NCBI GenBank assembly: GCA_021646465.1 | Contig: SOET01000028.1 | Span: 1-58,662 of the forward strand | Length of the DNA: 58,662 nucleotides | Origin: Candidatus Kuenenia hertensis | Lineage (GTDB): Bacteria > Planctomycetota > Brocadiia > Brocadiales > Brocadiaceae | Reading direction: 5' to 3' | In this document: piece after piece, positions 28,425 through 38,017 of the stretch | Layout of the letters: every line of letters begins with the position of its first letter | How positions within the stretch are numbered: position 1 is the stretch's first letter | Program-made: the position numbers and the translations under genes | The notes under the pieces: generated by a model | What the model saw: only the letters and a program-made list of their open reading frames with translations | What the model was told of the DNA's origin: nothing | The model's database searches: none

Positions 28425-28690
28425 CGTCTCTCTTCAATAACTATTTCTGAAACCGTCTTCCCTTTAATCTTAACAGGATGTTTACTCCCTACTGGCTTTC
28501 CCCCTTTCCATACAGCAAATCCCTCATTCACCAGGGAAATCAGCTTAGAGTCTTCATCAACACTCTCTACCGGAACAATAGCGGCAATCACCTTCTCCCT
28601 TTCGGTAACAATGATCTTTCCCTCCTTCTTTATTTCACGAAGGTAATGACTCAATCTGTTTTTTAGTTCTTTAATACCCACGGTAATCAT
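28421..28690 (-). CDS. Phd/YefM-type antitoxin
   Basis: An 89-residue antitoxin with the Phd fold (ITVGIKELKNRLSHYLREIKK and IIVTEREKVIAAIVP). The C-terminal tail would wrap the toxin. The likely start is ATG 28690; a GTG at 28696 is also open. The upstream 60 bp are conserved before the VapC remnant at 27234, consistent with a promoter/operator that this antitoxin controls. Confidence 0.85.
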   Translation of the reverse strand: MITVGIKELKNRLSHYLREIKKEGKIIVTEREKVIAAIVPVESVDEDSKLISLVNEGFAVWKGGKPVGSKHPVKIKGKTVSEIVIEERR

Positions 28691-28924
28691 GGCCACATCT
28701 TAATATGGAGTAGCTACTTCTGTCAACAACATTTATGCATTAAATTTATGCGAATGGACTACAGAATACATGAATAGTAACGGCAGCGATATAGAACCAG
28801 AGATTATTATTATCCCTTTGCCACATACAACCTTTTCGTGTATTTTGTGTGTCTCGTGATAAAAATATTTCGTTGCAACTATACTGCATTATAATGTTAT
28901 AAACACCTGACTCCCATTTTCTTA

Positions 28925-29260
28925 AACAAATTCTTCAATGATAAAGATTTTGACCCCCTTTTTGTTATCCTTGTTACCAAGCTTTATTTATCAGGAGTTT
29001 CTACATTTGTAGTAAAGCGGGAGCGTTCGGTAAAAATTTTAGAAAAGGTACGGATCGCCTTTCACGTAACATCGGTAGATGAGCGCGTGATTGACCTCTC
29101 ACTGACATCAGATTTCAGGGACTTTGAAGATGCCGTACAGTATTATTCGGCGGTTCAGGCAAAGGCAGATTGTCTAATTACCAGAAACAAAAGTGATTAC
29201 AAGGTTGACAGGCTACCGGTTTTAACACCGGAAGAATTTATGGCAATGACCAAAGTATAG
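28925..29260 (+). pseudogene. PIN_3-type toxin, C-terminal remnant
   Basis: The frame has no start and a scrambled N-terminal part, but its second half (VDERVIDLSLTSDFRDFEDA, QAKADCLITRNKSDYK, PVLTPEEFM) is a typical PIN_3 domain end with the acidic residues kept. Elsewhere the 28697-29626 gap shows only short degenerate sequence, including a possible minus-strand scrap at 29440-29560 (MDNNIVAVKMFEYVV). This is a graveyard of toxin genes. Confidence 0.65.
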
Positions 29261-29626
29261 ATATTTCAGATGAATACTTAGCATGGTACGACCCGGAGCG
29301 GCCAGCGCGTTCCGGCGCGGACTGATACTCAAATACCCTTACCGTTTTAAACGAATCCCTTCTTTCTCTGCCGCGTAATGAAATCCATTCCAAACCTTTA
29401 CTCACAAATCAAGGTTTGACGTTTGACACTCCGAGAATTAATACGGTTCTTCCAAAATTACGGATATGACCCTTATTCGTAATATCCAACAGGAGGCTTC
29501 CTTTCACAACATACTCAAACATTTTAACAGCAACTATGTTATTATCCATCAATAAACGGTCCCTAATTTTCCCAATTCCAAAAAATTTTGTCTAATAGGT
29601 GATCCCTTTACCTTACGATTAGGCAA

Positions 29627-31027
29627 TCACCTTTTGAATATCTTTCCAATAAACCATAAACAACCGGAAATAGCCAAGGCTCCGGCTATATAAACACCTA
29701 TAAAGAGATTCTTCCTGAGAGGCTTGACTTCATCAGTCAATGAAGTAAATAATGCAGGTTCTGAGATAACGAGCAGACAAGCACGAACAAAAACACCTGA
29801 AATGCTGGCTATTACAATTACTAATACCACAGGATTAAAAAGGCTCGAATAAGGTGGCAAATACCAGCAATCTGTCTGCCTCTGAAATACTTTTACATCA
29901 ACCTCGTTAGTATTCTTTTTATATTCCTCCCAGAGTACTGAATATAAGCTCTTGCTCTTGCAAAGAGTAACCGTAACAGTCACCATCCACCCTACCAGAA
30001 GGACAGGAAATAACTTGATGATATCCGGAAGATCAGCAGGAATCCGGCCAAACGGCGATTCTAACAAACTAAGTCTTGAATCTAGTTCTTTCCTGCTATC
30101 CTGCAATTTCGTCATATCGTTATTTATCTTATCCAATTCTTCTTTTTGCACTTTTACCGCTTCTTTTAGCCTTTCAACGAGGATATTAACCTTCTCTACC
30201 AGCAACCCAAAAGACTTTTTTACTTCTTTTTGAAGCTCATGCGCTACATCCAATTTACCCCTTGGGCCCGAATAACTTTGCCAAAAATCAGGGTTCTCTT
30301 TTTCGACTCTATCGATATATTCCTTAATATTATTAATCCCCTGCTGCGTTATGTACTGCAAATCAATATCTACAACCACGTCAGATGTTATTTTTGCCTG
30401 CATGATTGGTTCCATGATTCCTTCTCTAATCTCATTGAGCAAATTATCAAACCATGTCTCAATATACCAATGTACACCTTCATTAAATGTAGTAACATCA
30501 GATGGTAAGGGAAAATCCCCAATCTTTATAAACCCGGATTGCTGAATTTGCATTGATTGCTGAACAGGAAAGGGCATATTCGAATCATTATCCAGGTGTT
30601 CTCCTTCTGTGACAGGTTTCTGGATAGTAATTGATTGTTGTGCAGATGCCGGCTGCCGGATGTGTGTTGGCCGATTAGATGTGCCAGGAGATGACCCGGA
30701 AAGAAAGACCTTCCAAATATCTGACAATATTCCTCTCAGATGTTGGGGAAAATCCTTTATCTTGTTTTCAATAGTAGTCTGACTTGCTTTAATATCTTGG
30801 CTCAGGTTTGCAATACGCTCCGACTGACCTGATATTTGATCAAAATGTATTTTCTTTTCGTCTAATGCTTTTTTTAATCTGGGCTCTTGATCTTTATATT
30901 CAAAATACGGCTCTACCACATAGAAATGGGCAATCAAAGCAAAAAGGATGCCTGCACCAAGGAGGCGGTTTACCTTGTTCTTACCCGACCTCAAATCATT
31001 AAAAAGTATGTCATACAATTGTGGCAT
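29627..31027 (-). CDS. membrane protein with long coiled coil
   Basis: A 466-residue protein with one membrane helix near residues 20-40, a coiled-coil and Gln/Pro-rich middle, a second coiled coil (about 285-340) and three C-terminal helices (about 348-372, 402-425 and 440-462). The family is not recognised. A strong AGGAG site precedes ATG 31027. It is the last gene of the minus-strand run starting at 42009. The layout suits a membrane scaffold or stress sensor, but that is conjecture. Confidence 0.6.
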   Translation of the reverse strand: MPQLYDILFNDLRSGKNKVNRLLGAGILFALIAHFYVVEPYFEYKDQEPRLKKALDEKKIHFDQISGQSERIANLSQDIKASQTTIENKIKDFPQHLRGILSDIWKVFLSGSSPGTSNRPTHIRQPASAQQSITIQKPVTEGEHLDNDSNMPFPVQQSMQIQQSGFIKIGDFPLPSDVTTFNEGVHWYIETWFDNLLNEIREGIMEPIMQAKITSDVVVDIDLQYITQQGINNIKEYIDRVEKENPDFWQSYSGPRGKLDVAHELQKEVKKSFGLLVEKVNILVERLKEAVKVQKEELDKINNDMTKLQDSRKELDSRLSLLESPFGRIPADLPDIIKLFPVLLVGWMVTVTVTLCKSKSLYSVLWEEYKKNTNEVDVKVFQRQTDCWYLPPYSSLFNPVVLVIVIASISGVFVRACLLVISEPALFTSLTDEVKPLRKNLFIGVYIAGALAISGCLWFIGKIFKR

Positions 31028-31353
31028 AGCGTATTCTCCTGATAGAGGAACTTAATGAGTTCGTTTAATGGATTCACCTGCACCGAGCGCCAACATAAGC
31101 AATACCCTTTACCCCACCACCTTCAAAAACAAGATTCTTAAAATTATATGACATAATATCCACTTGATAATTTTATTAGCTATATAAATTGAATAGTACA
31201 TTCACAGATAACGTCCATTATTCGTACCTCTTAAATTTTTAACTATTGCACGATTATTTATAGTTCCCTTATACTACCTTTTGCCTTCCCAAAAAGGACA
31301 TTTTTCCGTTGCAACTGTTCTTCCGGTTTCACACATTGACCACAATTCTGGCG
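31028..31353 (-). other. intergenic spacer
   Basis: About 325 bp between two membrane-protein genes on the same strand. I see no gene, repeat or clear terminator in it, apart from the ribosome site of the gene ending at 29627. Confidence 0.3.
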
Positions 31354-32091
31354 TTATTTTTTTTCGCGCATGTGCTTATGAATATACTCGCAAAATGTCG
31401 GACGTACACCCTCAAGCATAGCAGATACAATTGTCCTTACCTCCCCTTCAACAGGATATGATTGGCCAAATATATTCTTATGAATCCGGTCCAAGTCGAG
31501 GTACAGAGACGTCAATGTTACTGCAACACGTGAGAGATATTGGTCATAATATAAACTCCTCTCATAATCTTGTTGAACATAAAGCATCTGCTTGCGCCTT
31601 CGCATTCCTCGTATAATTAGCAGATTAACAATATAGCCAATACCTGTAAATGAAAGACCGATTGCCCACAATTCCGCGCTACTAAGATGAAACTTTTCAG
31701 CCAAAAAATTACCAATGGTAACACTTCCCGCACCACCAATACTCATTGCCGGTAATGATTTTAAAATATCTTTTGTCTTATTCCCAAAATCCAGATTCTC
31801 ATTTACTGAATCGAGATAGGCTGATCTTAACTTTTCATTTTCCTGGAAATTGAGTTGCCGTCCCTTGTAAATTATCTCCAGATTACGCAGGCTTGCATCC
31901 ATAGAAGCCCTTGCAGCCGCAATGTATTTTTTTTCATTCTCATCACCTTCTGCGCAGTCTCTTATTGTATTCAACTCTGCTTCAACCATCTTCGCATTTT
32001 GTCCTGAGTATTCATCATTTGAGAACAAACCCGTCCTAGCCCAGATCATACAAACCGCCGATACTGGCGGCAGTAATGAAGTTTGTGCCAT
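31354..32091 (-). CDS. membrane protein of unknown function
   Basis: A 245-residue protein preceded by AAGGAGA. It has a helical N-terminal half and two adjacent membrane helices (about 112-135 and 142-163), followed by a basic stretch (RGMRRRKQ) and a helical cytoplasmic tail. No family is recognised. It follows the lipase-like gene by 69 bp and is probably in the same transcript. Confidence 0.55.
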   Translation of the reverse strand: MAQTSLLPPVSAVCMIWARTGLFSNDEYSGQNAKMVEAELNTIRDCAEGDENEKKYIAAARASMDASLRNLEIIYKGRQLNFQENEKLRSAYLDSVNENLDFGNKTKDILKSLPAMSIGGAGSVTIGNFLAEKFHLSSAELWAIGLSFTGIGYIVNLLIIRGMRRRKQMLYVQQDYERSLYYDQYLSRVAVTLTSLYLDLDRIHKNIFGQSYPVEGEVRTIVSAMLEGVRPTFCEYIHKHMREKK

Positions 32092-32160
32092 ACAATTGTC
32101 TCCTTAAAATAATAATCTAACATTAGCATTCATCATAATTAACCATTCATAAAAACTACC

Positions 32161-33291
32161 TTAATTTTTATAAAACTCATTTACTATGATTTCTGTATTT
32201 AATAGCATATTCTCTTCGAGAGTATATAACCCATGTCCTAAAAGAGTGTCCCAACAATATTTCTTCTCTTTTTTATATGGTATCAACAGCGTTTTTCCAT
32301 ATGGTACATCTCCATGTTTTGGTAAGTGCCTTTCTTTCCCTGGTGAAAAATCACCTTTAGAAATATAGTATTGTTCTTGCCCTATTATGTTTTCTATGTA
32401 TTCATTATTATCATGAAACGCATCTGTACCACCTATACCCCATTGCTGTATATAATCACCATCCTTTGTCTCCAATACACCTTTAACAGAGATTAGTTTA
32501 TTTAGATGATAATCATTAATAATATTTAACAATTGATATTTTTCGCCCTCCCCTTTTCCCCATTGATAACGTGGCGGGGTTCCCAAAGTAACAAAATCCA
32601 AATAAACCTTATTAATCTTTTTCATGTCTTCTCTGATTTGAAGAACATTTTCATATCCGAAAAGCCCCACAACCTTAACAAGTTTCTCCAGCATTGACTT
32701 ATTTTCATTTTTATTCAGTAATGACATCTCTTCATCTTCGAGAAATTTTGTTAAAAGAGCAAATAACTGACCTGCATGGCTATGTCCAATAAGTAAAATC
32801 CTTTCGTTCTCAGATAGATTATTGATATTCTTTGCTACCTTTTTAATCAATTCTATGGCGCCCAGTACTCTAGCTTCATGATAGTTCGCAGACCCCCAAA
32901 TAATCGATTCGCATGCAATATTATTGCCTACCAATTCGGCAAAAAGCTTAAGATAATTTGGTGTAAAATTCCCTAGATCCTTATACACTTCATCCACAAC
33001 CTTTTTTATTTTATCTTTTAAAATATTTGTATCGAAGTTAAAGATTTTTCTCATATCTCCAACATGAATTTTTTCCATTGTCTCTATAACTCCTAATGGG
33101 CTATCGCCAGCCCACGTACCATGGACAAAATAAATATGAGAAATTCCTTTCTTCTTCATTAGATTTCCAAATTCTTTCATTTTCGCCTTTGATTCTCTAT
33201 CCATTCCAGAACTATGCTTACACCCGGCATGGGGAAAAAGCGTCAACCCAAAAACGCTCAGAAAAGATGTTAACGTAATTTTTTTCTTCAT
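32161..33291 (-). CDS. lipase-like alpha/beta-hydrolase lipoprotein
   Basis: A 376-residue protein starting with a signal peptide whose end (FPHAGC) looks like a lipobox, so it is probably lipid-anchored. YFVHGTWAGDSP gives the oxyanion region, IGHSHAGQ the nucleophile elbow (GxSxG), and a late GHG the likely catalytic His. The fold fits alpha/beta hydrolases acting on esters or lipids; the substrate is unknown. A phosphoesterase gene lies just upstream and membrane-protein genes downstream. Confidence 0.65.
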   Translation of the reverse strand: MKKKITLTSFLSVFGLTLFPHAGCKHSSGMDRESKAKMKEFGNLMKKKGISHIYFVHGTWAGDSPLGVIETMEKIHVGDMRKIFNFDTNILKDKIKKVVDEVYKDLGNFTPNYLKLFAELVGNNIACESIIWGSANYHEARVLGAIELIKKVAKNINNLSENERILLIGHSHAGQLFALLTKFLEDEEMSLLNKNENKSMLEKLVKVVGLFGYENVLQIREDMKKINKVYLDFVTLGTPPRYQWGKGEGEKYQLLNIINDYHLNKLISVKGVLETKDGDYIQQWGIGGTDAFHDNNEYIENIIGQEQYYISKGDFSPGKERHLPKHGDVPYGKTLLIPYKKEKKYCWDTLLGHGLYTLEENMLLNTEIIVNEFYKN

Positions 33292-33404
33292 TCTTAACGT
33301 TCCGTTAAAAAGTATTTTTGCAAATACCTATGTAATTATCAGAAGTATCAGCTTAATTGCTTACGTATACAAAATAAATATTTTGAGTTAGCACGTTGCA
33401 TTTA

Positions 33405-34657
33405 TTATAGAACCGTTTGAGAAGACAACGATTGTCCTGTGGCGCAGGTAAACACTTCTGCCCCACAAAAAACAAATTTACCGTTGTCCGGCTCCTCAAG
33501 CCAGCCACCCGTATTATATATTTTGACAGTACGTTCGTTAATATACATTTTCATCGCATCGGGTCGTCTATCTTGATTGGTTCGTGTGTGTGACCAAAAA
33601 CCACAGATTTAATTTTAGATAAATGTTCGGGCAACATTCCTTTTATGCCCTCCCACTCAATGATACAGGAATCGAAATAGCGCCTGAAGCGCGCCTGTAC
33701 TAATTTTTCTTTCAAAAATGATTCTGTGTATCTAGCAGTTTTTACGTTTTTCACCTGATTCAGACCCCAGGTCGCAACCTTTTTTACTACTCCACCGATT
33801 GCGTCTGCTACCCACTCTCGAGGATCATACCAACCATAATTTGTGAGAAAATCTGCATATTTATCGCCTTTCTTGATAAATTTTTCAATAGTAGATATGT
33901 TACCAGCCTTGGCTTCCTTTTGGACTCGTAATGCCACTTCGCGAAGTGGACCTGATTGTCCTATTCCAGAGCATGCTAGCTGGTTAAGTGGATTATTTAC
34001 TGCAACTACTTCCTGAATGTTAAGATAACCAGTAACCTCATTTGGCATTTCGTCATCAGCTATCGCAATCGCAAGTTCTCCCATAAATGCCCAATATCCA
34101 TCCAGATAGTGACCATGCGTGCAAAGAATAACACCACTGTCAGTAACAATATACAAATTGGGATATGCAACATAGAACGGAAATGGAGTTGCCTCTCCGG
34201 TTATGTTGTCAAGAAAAAGTCCACCATAGCCGCCGTCAACCTTTGTTACACCATACAGTTGAAAGTCACCACAATCTGTTCGCAGATCAAGAATTCCAGG
34301 TACTGACCATCGAAACTGGCGAGGAGAAGCACCTTTCTTTATTTGTTTAATAATATTCACTTCATATTCCACGGAATGCCAAAACTCAAAATCATGGTTG
34401 CCGCGTACATAGATGATCTTTTGAGCAATCCCTTCCTCTTTTACTAACTTGAAGAACCTCTGTGCATTTTCGTAAGCTCTTTTATAGGGTGCTATGGAAA
34501 AATCAAATACATCCCCTAACAGCACAAGAAAATCATTTCCAACACCCGCCGCTGCCTTAAAATCCTCGTACTTTTGTCCTTTGTCGCCAGTGTTAGAATT
34601 AATTAAGACGCACTGCGGATCACCAAAATGAGTATCAGAAATAATGGCTGCTTTTAT
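33405..34657 (-). pseudogene. metallophosphoesterase, start codon absent and 3' frameshift
   Basis: All five calcineurin-type motifs are present: ISDTHFGD, GDVFDF, GNHDFEFW, THGHY and FGHTHEP. However, the N-terminal motif lies upstream of the first GTG (34525), in a frame with no ATG, GTG or TTG. AAAGG is followed by ATA (34657) where a start is expected. After GHTHEPIKIDDPMR the frame stops at 33551, while another frame continues with the family ending KIYNTGGWLEEPDNGKF to TAA 33405. Either the gene is newly dead or it uses an ATA start and contains one sequencing error. Confidence 0.7.
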
Positions 34658-34823
34658 GTTACCTTTGCTAAATTTAAATTATGTAATTAAAGGTATATCA
34701 ACGCCACAACCACTTTCTGCCAAATTATATCAGGGAATGATATTCAAATTGCGTAATCTGCGAAGAATATAGCCAGGCAGAACATGGATTGTTTTATGAA
34801 TTCATTCTATCATTGATAAAAGC

Positions 34824-35927
34824 TTATGTTTCAGAGCAGCAGGCAGTTTTAAGGTTCAATTCTTTATTTACTCTTCCTTCTTTTTTAACCATTAGCTGGT
34901 TAAACACCTTACTTTTCTCTGTTAATATCTCATTCCAGGGAATCAGAGGTGACGGGTAATTATGTATAGCATCATTGTAAACATAACGACATAACTGATC
35001 GAAAAACGAATATTTCTCATTAAGATAGATTAGTAAATTATTCTTAAGGGTATCTTTATAGAGATTTCCTATAGAAAATTGCCTATCAATGTCAACAAGT
35101 TCTGGCAGTATAGTACCATCTTCTCTTACAACAATTTTTTTTAATTCCTTCTCCACTCCCCGATGACAGTCCGCACCATTGCATACAAATGCAGCACATG
35201 GGTGTGCAACCATATAGTCCCGGCTTTGATATGTCATCTTAATTTGTAAACCCCTGGAAGCATAAAATGCTGCGAGATCACTCAATTGAATAAAAAGGTC
35301 GTGAAGACACTCCGCAGAAAGCCGCTTATTTCTAATATCATTTCCCCTGCCAATGCCTTCCAGAGGCTGGAATTGCATAACGCTGGCTCCCATTTTGTTC
35401 GCCCATTCTGCACACCATTCAACATACCGGATGCTATCAGCACATACAGTTGTTACTATTCTTACGTTAACACCACGGTCAACAAGGCGGGCAATACCAG
35501 CCTCTGCCTTAGAAAAGCAACTTTTTTTCCCGCGAAACATGTCGTGATAATCGGATGGACCATCAATGCTTGTTACGACAGAGGCATTTATATCGGCAAG
35601 GAGGTCTGCTGCCCTATCGTCTATACACGTTCCGTTCGTAGACAAAACTACATTAAATTTTCTCCCTTTAGCAGCACATAAAACCTCTTGAATATATGGA
35701 TAGAGAAATGGTTCACCACCACTAAACTGTAATGAGTTAATTCCTAAATCATCAGCTTCGTCCATTGTTCGTTTAACTAAATCAAGAGGTAGTACACATT
35801 TGCCATGGGAAGAAGCATCAAGATAACAGTGTTTACAATGCAAATTGCACTTGTCAAGCAGATGGATTAATAGATTTCCCGTTCGGGTTAAAAACTCTGA
35901 AAGATTATCGGGCAGGGGTTTTTCCAT
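34824..35927 (-). CDS. radical SAM protein with SPASM-like C-terminus
   Basis: A 367-residue radical SAM enzyme. CNLHCKHCY near residue 30 binds the 4Fe-4S cluster, and FSGGEPFLYP is the AdoMet-binding GGE motif. The C-terminal region has a further cysteine group (HPCAAFVCNGADC plus later Cys) like SPASM/twitch domains that act on peptides or proteins. AGGAG precedes the ATG. Neighbours include several tiny ORFs, so peptide modification is possible, but no core peptide is evident. It could instead be a maturase for a protein in this cluster. Confidence 0.85.
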   Translation of the reverse strand: MEKPLPDNLSEFLTRTGNLLIHLLDKCNLHCKHCYLDASSHGKCVLPLDLVKRTMDEADDLGINSLQFSGGEPFLYPYIQEVLCAAKGRKFNVVLSTNGTCIDDRAADLLADINASVVTSIDGPSDYHDMFRGKKSCFSKAEAGIARLVDRGVNVRIVTTVCADSIRYVEWCAEWANKMGASVMQFQPLEGIGRGNDIRNKRLSAECLHDLFIQLSDLAAFYASRGLQIKMTYQSRDYMVAHPCAAFVCNGADCHRGVEKELKKIVVREDGTILPELVDIDRQFSIGNLYKDTLKNNLLIYLNEKYSFFDQLCRYVYNDAIHNYPSPLIPWNEILTEKSKVFNQLMVKKEGRVNKELNLKTACCSET

Positions 35928-36112
35928 ATTACATTCTCCTGTAATTTACCATTTATGCACTTTTCTTAACTTAATAATTACCTGAAATAAAGAGTTAATG
36001 CAGGTTTAAGGCCTGCATTAACCTTTATTTACCTGCAAGCAGAATGGTAAAAAAATCCATTTACCCGCAGTAGATTCAGATTTAGACATTCATCTATTGT
36101 TAATGCGTCTTA

Positions 36113-36433
36113 TTAAATACTACGTTCCACTTTCAGGGACTGCTTGTTCAATGCTTGTTCAAGAACTTGTATTCTGGTTGTTAACGTTTCTATATGTTTG
36201 ATATTCCACCAGTGTGGTGGCCGTGGTCCTGTACCATATTCATCATCCTCAAAGAATAAGGATGTTGAAACAGAGGATGCCACTTCCGTTACCAATTCCG
36301 TCTTCAGATCCCGTCTAAAAATCTCGGTTGCCTTTACAACAAATTCCTCAAGCCTGCCTGAATTTGCAATCTTTCTGAGCTGTTCCGGATTAATCTTAAG
36401 GGTTATTGTTCCTATCTCATCTCGTCTTTCCAT
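36113..36433 (-). CDS. small hypothetical protein
   Basis: A 106-residue protein with AAAGGAGG before its ATG. The N-terminal half (TITLKINPEQLRKIANSGRL) is helical, and the tail has YGTGPRPPHWWNIKH followed by a short coiled coil. It lies 185 bp upstream of the radical SAM gene on the same strand. I do not recognise the family; a substrate or partner of the radical SAM protein is only a possibility. Confidence 0.55.
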   Translation of the reverse strand: MERRDEIGTITLKINPEQLRKIANSGRLEEFVVKATEIFRRDLKTELVTEVASSVSTSLFFEDDEYGTGPRPPHWWNIKHIETLTTRIQVLEQALNKQSLKVERSI

Positions 36434-36494
36434 TTTAATCCTCCTTTATTTGAAAAAGTCTCGCAAAACCTTCCGTAAAAAGTAATTATTAAAA

Positions 36495-36622
36495 ATTGTA
36501 TCTATTCAGCGTGTGGATACACACCCCTTCTGCTACGCTGCCACCCCTCTTGTTAAAGGGGATATCAGGTGTCTCCTCTATCATGAGGGATTTATGGATG
36601 TGTAATAAATTACGCAGAACAG
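36495..36622 (-). repeat. MITE-like repeat, copy 2 (inverted)
   Basis: The reverse complement of this stretch matches 15787-15936 over its whole length: the ends (GCGTAATTTATTACACA... and ...GCTGAATAGATACAAT) and the internal AGAGGGGTGGCAGC block. It sits between two small genes of the minus-strand cluster. Confidence 0.65.
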
Positions 36623-36662
36623 ATGCAGAAAATTAAAGTTACATGTGCTTAATGTAATACAG

Positions 36663-36761
36663 TTAACCTGTACTCTTGCCAATCACAATCCCAATAACAA
36701 TAACATTAGGTAAAAGCATAAGTTGTTCTTCATGCTTCATCCTGAAGGCCTCAATGTTCAT
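36663..36761 (-). CDS. 32-residue ORF with perfect Shine-Dalgarno
   Basis: AGAAAGGAGGTG ends about 7 bases before ATG 36761. The peptide starts MNIEAFRMKHEEQLMLL and continues PNVIVIGIVIGKSTG. The start resembles the N-terminus of small proteins that read xHEExLxxxPNVxGVGIG, so this may be a truncated member, or a real short peptide. It directly follows another tiny ORF whose stop lies within its ribosome site. Confidence 0.45.
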   Translation of the reverse strand: MNIEAFRMKHEEQLMLLPNVIVIGIVIGKSTG

Positions 36762-36767
36762 ATATTC

Positions 36768-36908
36768 TCACCTCCTTTCTGCTAACACTTGAGTTTCTTG
36801 AAACGTAAAGGCGAAACATTTACCGGTTTTAGGATTGATTACATTTATCCAAATTTCTGGCAAATGCTTCACCCCTCCACTGCGTGGCACATCGTTGTTG
36901 AAGGTCAA
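36768..36908 (-). CDS. 46-residue ORF, TTG start
   Basis: GAGGAG lies 5 bases before TTG 36908. The product includes HLPEIWINVINPKTGKC and FAFTFQETQVLAERR. Its TGA is embedded in the ribosome site of the next ORF (AGGAGGTGA), which suggests translational coupling. The family is not recognised. An unusual start codon and short length keep confidence moderate. Confidence 0.4.
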   Translation of the reverse strand: MTFNNDVPRSGGVKHLPEIWINVINPKTGKCFAFTFQETQVLAERR

Positions 36909-37026
36909 TGCCACTCCTCTGGTAAAGTTTTTACATAATTACCTTGAGAAAGTTATATTTTTCAAAAGTGAATAATATTCCTCACAAAAATCCAAAATAC
37001 ATACACAGAAAAGGGTACATTCTTTT

Positions 37027-37296
37027 TTAATTTTTTTCTATTTGTCCGTACATTTCTTCATGCTTTTTCACTGAACTTTGAAGTAATTTTAATAAAATAC
37101 TTACATAATACGGGTTACAAATAATTCTTGTATGATAATTTTCTTTTCCGTTTTCGTCATACGATTGACCAAAATCTAGTACAAATTCGAATTCATTCTG
37201 CCCAATCTGGAAACAATTTGCATATTGACCCTCTGAAGGTTTGTTCTTCTTACAATTAACGTTTGTATTGTCAAAATTTTTCATAAAAACAATCAA
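37027..37296 (-). CDS. DUF3467 protein
   Basis: An 89-residue protein with the DUF3467 pattern: YANCFQIGQNEFEFVLDFGQ, then YHTRIICNPYYVSILLKLLQ. The function of the family is unknown. The start may be TTG 37296, five bases after AAGGAA, or ATG 37284. It lies downstream of the caspase-like gene and upstream of the tiny ORFs on the same strand. Confidence 0.75.
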   Translation of the reverse strand: MIVFMKNFDNTNVNCKKNKPSEGQYANCFQIGQNEFEFVLDFGQSYDENGKENYHTRIICNPYYVSILLKLLQSSVKKHEEMYGQIEKN

Positions 37297-37623
37297 GCGT
37301 ATTCCTTAAGCTAACGTGTTACGATTTAACGGATTTCGCATACTAATGATTCTTAATTTCACGCTGATAACCTGTTGGCATACAAAACATCATTTTTTGG
37401 GAACCGCTAAGCCTTTCAAGCTAAGCAGAAATCCACAAAAATAATGAATTCCTGGCCTTGCAGGAAAAACACACCTGGAGAAGTTTTTAACGTTACGTTA
37501 TCATAAAGTGTAGCAAAGGGAATACCAGGTAAGATATTTGCAGCATTATCGTTTATTACCCCTTTATTTTAAAGGGCTTACAGTTTTTTCAGTTTTTTTG
37601 TTCGTTTATGAATTGACGGAAAG

Positions 37624-37876
37624 TGTAACAGGGCATTGTTACAGTTATTGTGGACGTGAAGTGAATTTGGCAGGGTTTTTTTTACCACATGGATTTTTGT
37701 TTACAATCCTTAGGGGGAACAATCCTACCCCCTGTTCCTATCAAATAGCGGAATAAGGAGACATACTTTTTATTCTACAGGCGCCAAATACCGGCAATCT
37801 CCTGTGAAAAAGATTTTTTTATATGACGTTAAAGTGTGTAACAAAAAATGTAACAATAGTGTAACATGTGTAACAT
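37624..37876 (+). promoter_or_regulatory. TGTAACA heptamer array
   Basis: TGTAACA and its complement TGTTACA form a dyad at 37624-37643. Four direct TGTAACA copies follow at 37838, 37850, 37861 and 37870, spaced 9-12 bases apart. The array lies in the otherwise gene-free stretch 37297-38365, between the caspase-like gene and the DUF3467 gene. It looks like a cluster of regulator-binding sites. Confidence 0.5.
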
Positions 37877-38017
37877 TTCTTTAAAATACCTTAGCAGCGT
37901 AATATTAGTTTTCACTTCTCCAGCGGTCCTGTATCTCTCAATTCAAAATCTTTCACCTGCAAAGTCCAGTGAACCCTGAACCGACTCACCAATAAGTTCT
38001 GCAAGCACCGGCACTGA

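Noticed and set aside
37538-37756. Plus-strand frame of 72 codons in the gap beside the DUF3467 gene
   Set aside because: No ribosome site, low-complexity hydrophobic translation, and it overlaps the TGTAACA dyad; it looks like a chance frame.
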